Positions 5,022 through 5,121 of a stretch of DNA of 5,121 nucleotides are shown one piece after another. The notes below the pieces were generated by a model that was not told the origin of the DNA, ran no database searches, and saw nothing but the letters and a program-made list of their open reading frames with translations. A program made the translations under genes and the position numbers. Where the stretch lies: contig PLSH01000178.1 in the NCBI GenBank assembly GCA_003165095.1, forward strand, positions 499-5,619, read 5' to 3'. Numbering within the stretch: position 1 is the stretch's first letter; each line of letters starts with the position of its first letter. This DNA is from Acidobacteriaceae bacterium (lineage in GTDB: Bacteria > Acidobacteriota > Terriglobia > Terriglobales > Acidobacteriaceae).

Positions 5022-5121
5022 ATGAATATGCAAGCAAATACTCCTCATGATTTTACGGTGAAGACGGACAGGGACGACCTTGACCTTCCTGCCGAGCAAG
5101 TCGTGGTAGCTTACCACGAGA
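5022..5121 (+). CDS. Possible start of an unidentified gene, running off the right edge
   Basis: From ATG 5022 (or ATG 5028) an open frame runs to the window end and begins MNMQANTPHDFTVKTDRDD. It is acidic, with no signal peptide or recognised motif in the 33 codons visible. No Shine-Dalgarno sequence precedes it, and the 40 bases before it are AT-richer than the rest. The opposite strand is also open here (reading VSYHDLLGRKVKVV, with a stop near 5010), so the coding strand is uncertain. I do not recognise the product. Confidence 0.25.
   Translation, partial: MNMQANTPHDFTVKTDRDDLDLPAEQVVVAYHE
5101..5119. repeat. Perfect 8-bp inverted repeat with 3-base loop at the right edge
   Basis: TCGTGGTA (5101-5108) and TACCACGA (5112-5119) are perfect reverse complements around GCT. 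The window ends two bases later, so a following T-run or coding context cannot be judged. Its 8-3-8 geometry equals that of the hairpin at 1856-1874, but the sequences are unrelated. Confidence 0.5.

Overview
The window looks like an accessory stretch of a free-living, moderately GC-rich bacterium. The mix of a SelO-type AMPylase, a HugZ/DUF2470 flavoprotein and many NAD(P)H-dependent oxidoreductases suits a soil acidobacterium or proteobacterium. There is no rRNA or other lineage marker, so this is a weak inference. Nearly every recognisable protein is a redox enzyme or a relic of one.

Layout. (1) 1-789, + strand: the C-terminal half of the protein adenylyltransferase SelO, open at the left edge. 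(2) 897-1694, +: an intact FMN-binding split-barrel protein with a C-terminal DUF2470 domain (HugZ-like), followed by a terminator-like hairpin at 1789-1805 and a second hairpin at 1856-1874. (3) 1901-2546: a gene graveyard. The C-terminal half of a short-chain dehydrogenase (SDR, + strand, one frameshift) is joined tail to tail with a small internal piece of a zinc-type medium-chain dehydrogenase (MDR, - strand, one frameshift). (4) 2547-2720: an intergenic region with two inverted repeats. (5) 2721-3629, +: an intact beta-hydroxyacid dehydrogenase (3-hydroxyisobutyrate dehydrogenase family). (6) 3755-4549, +: an intact classical SDR with a GTG start and a strong ribosome binding site. (7) 4550-4828: an intergenic region with hairpins and no convincing gene. 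(8) 4829-4981, +: the 5' end of a Tat-exported aldo/keto reductase (AKR), broken by a stop codon exactly at the second arginine of the twin-arginine motif and then cut off. (9) 5022-5121: a possible start of another gene, weakly supported, ending in a perfect inverted repeat.

How the genes might work together. SelO and the HugZ-like protein could share a redox or oxidative-stress theme, but only their adjacency suggests it. The two intact dehydrogenases are co-directional, carry complete catalytic residues, and share the 9-mer TGAATCGAA upstream. They may serve one small catabolic or detoxification pathway whose other members (SDR, MDR, AKR) are now decayed. I see no phage, CRISPR, toxin-antitoxin or transposase gene, and no coherent new system. 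The most informative parts are the relics and their junctions.
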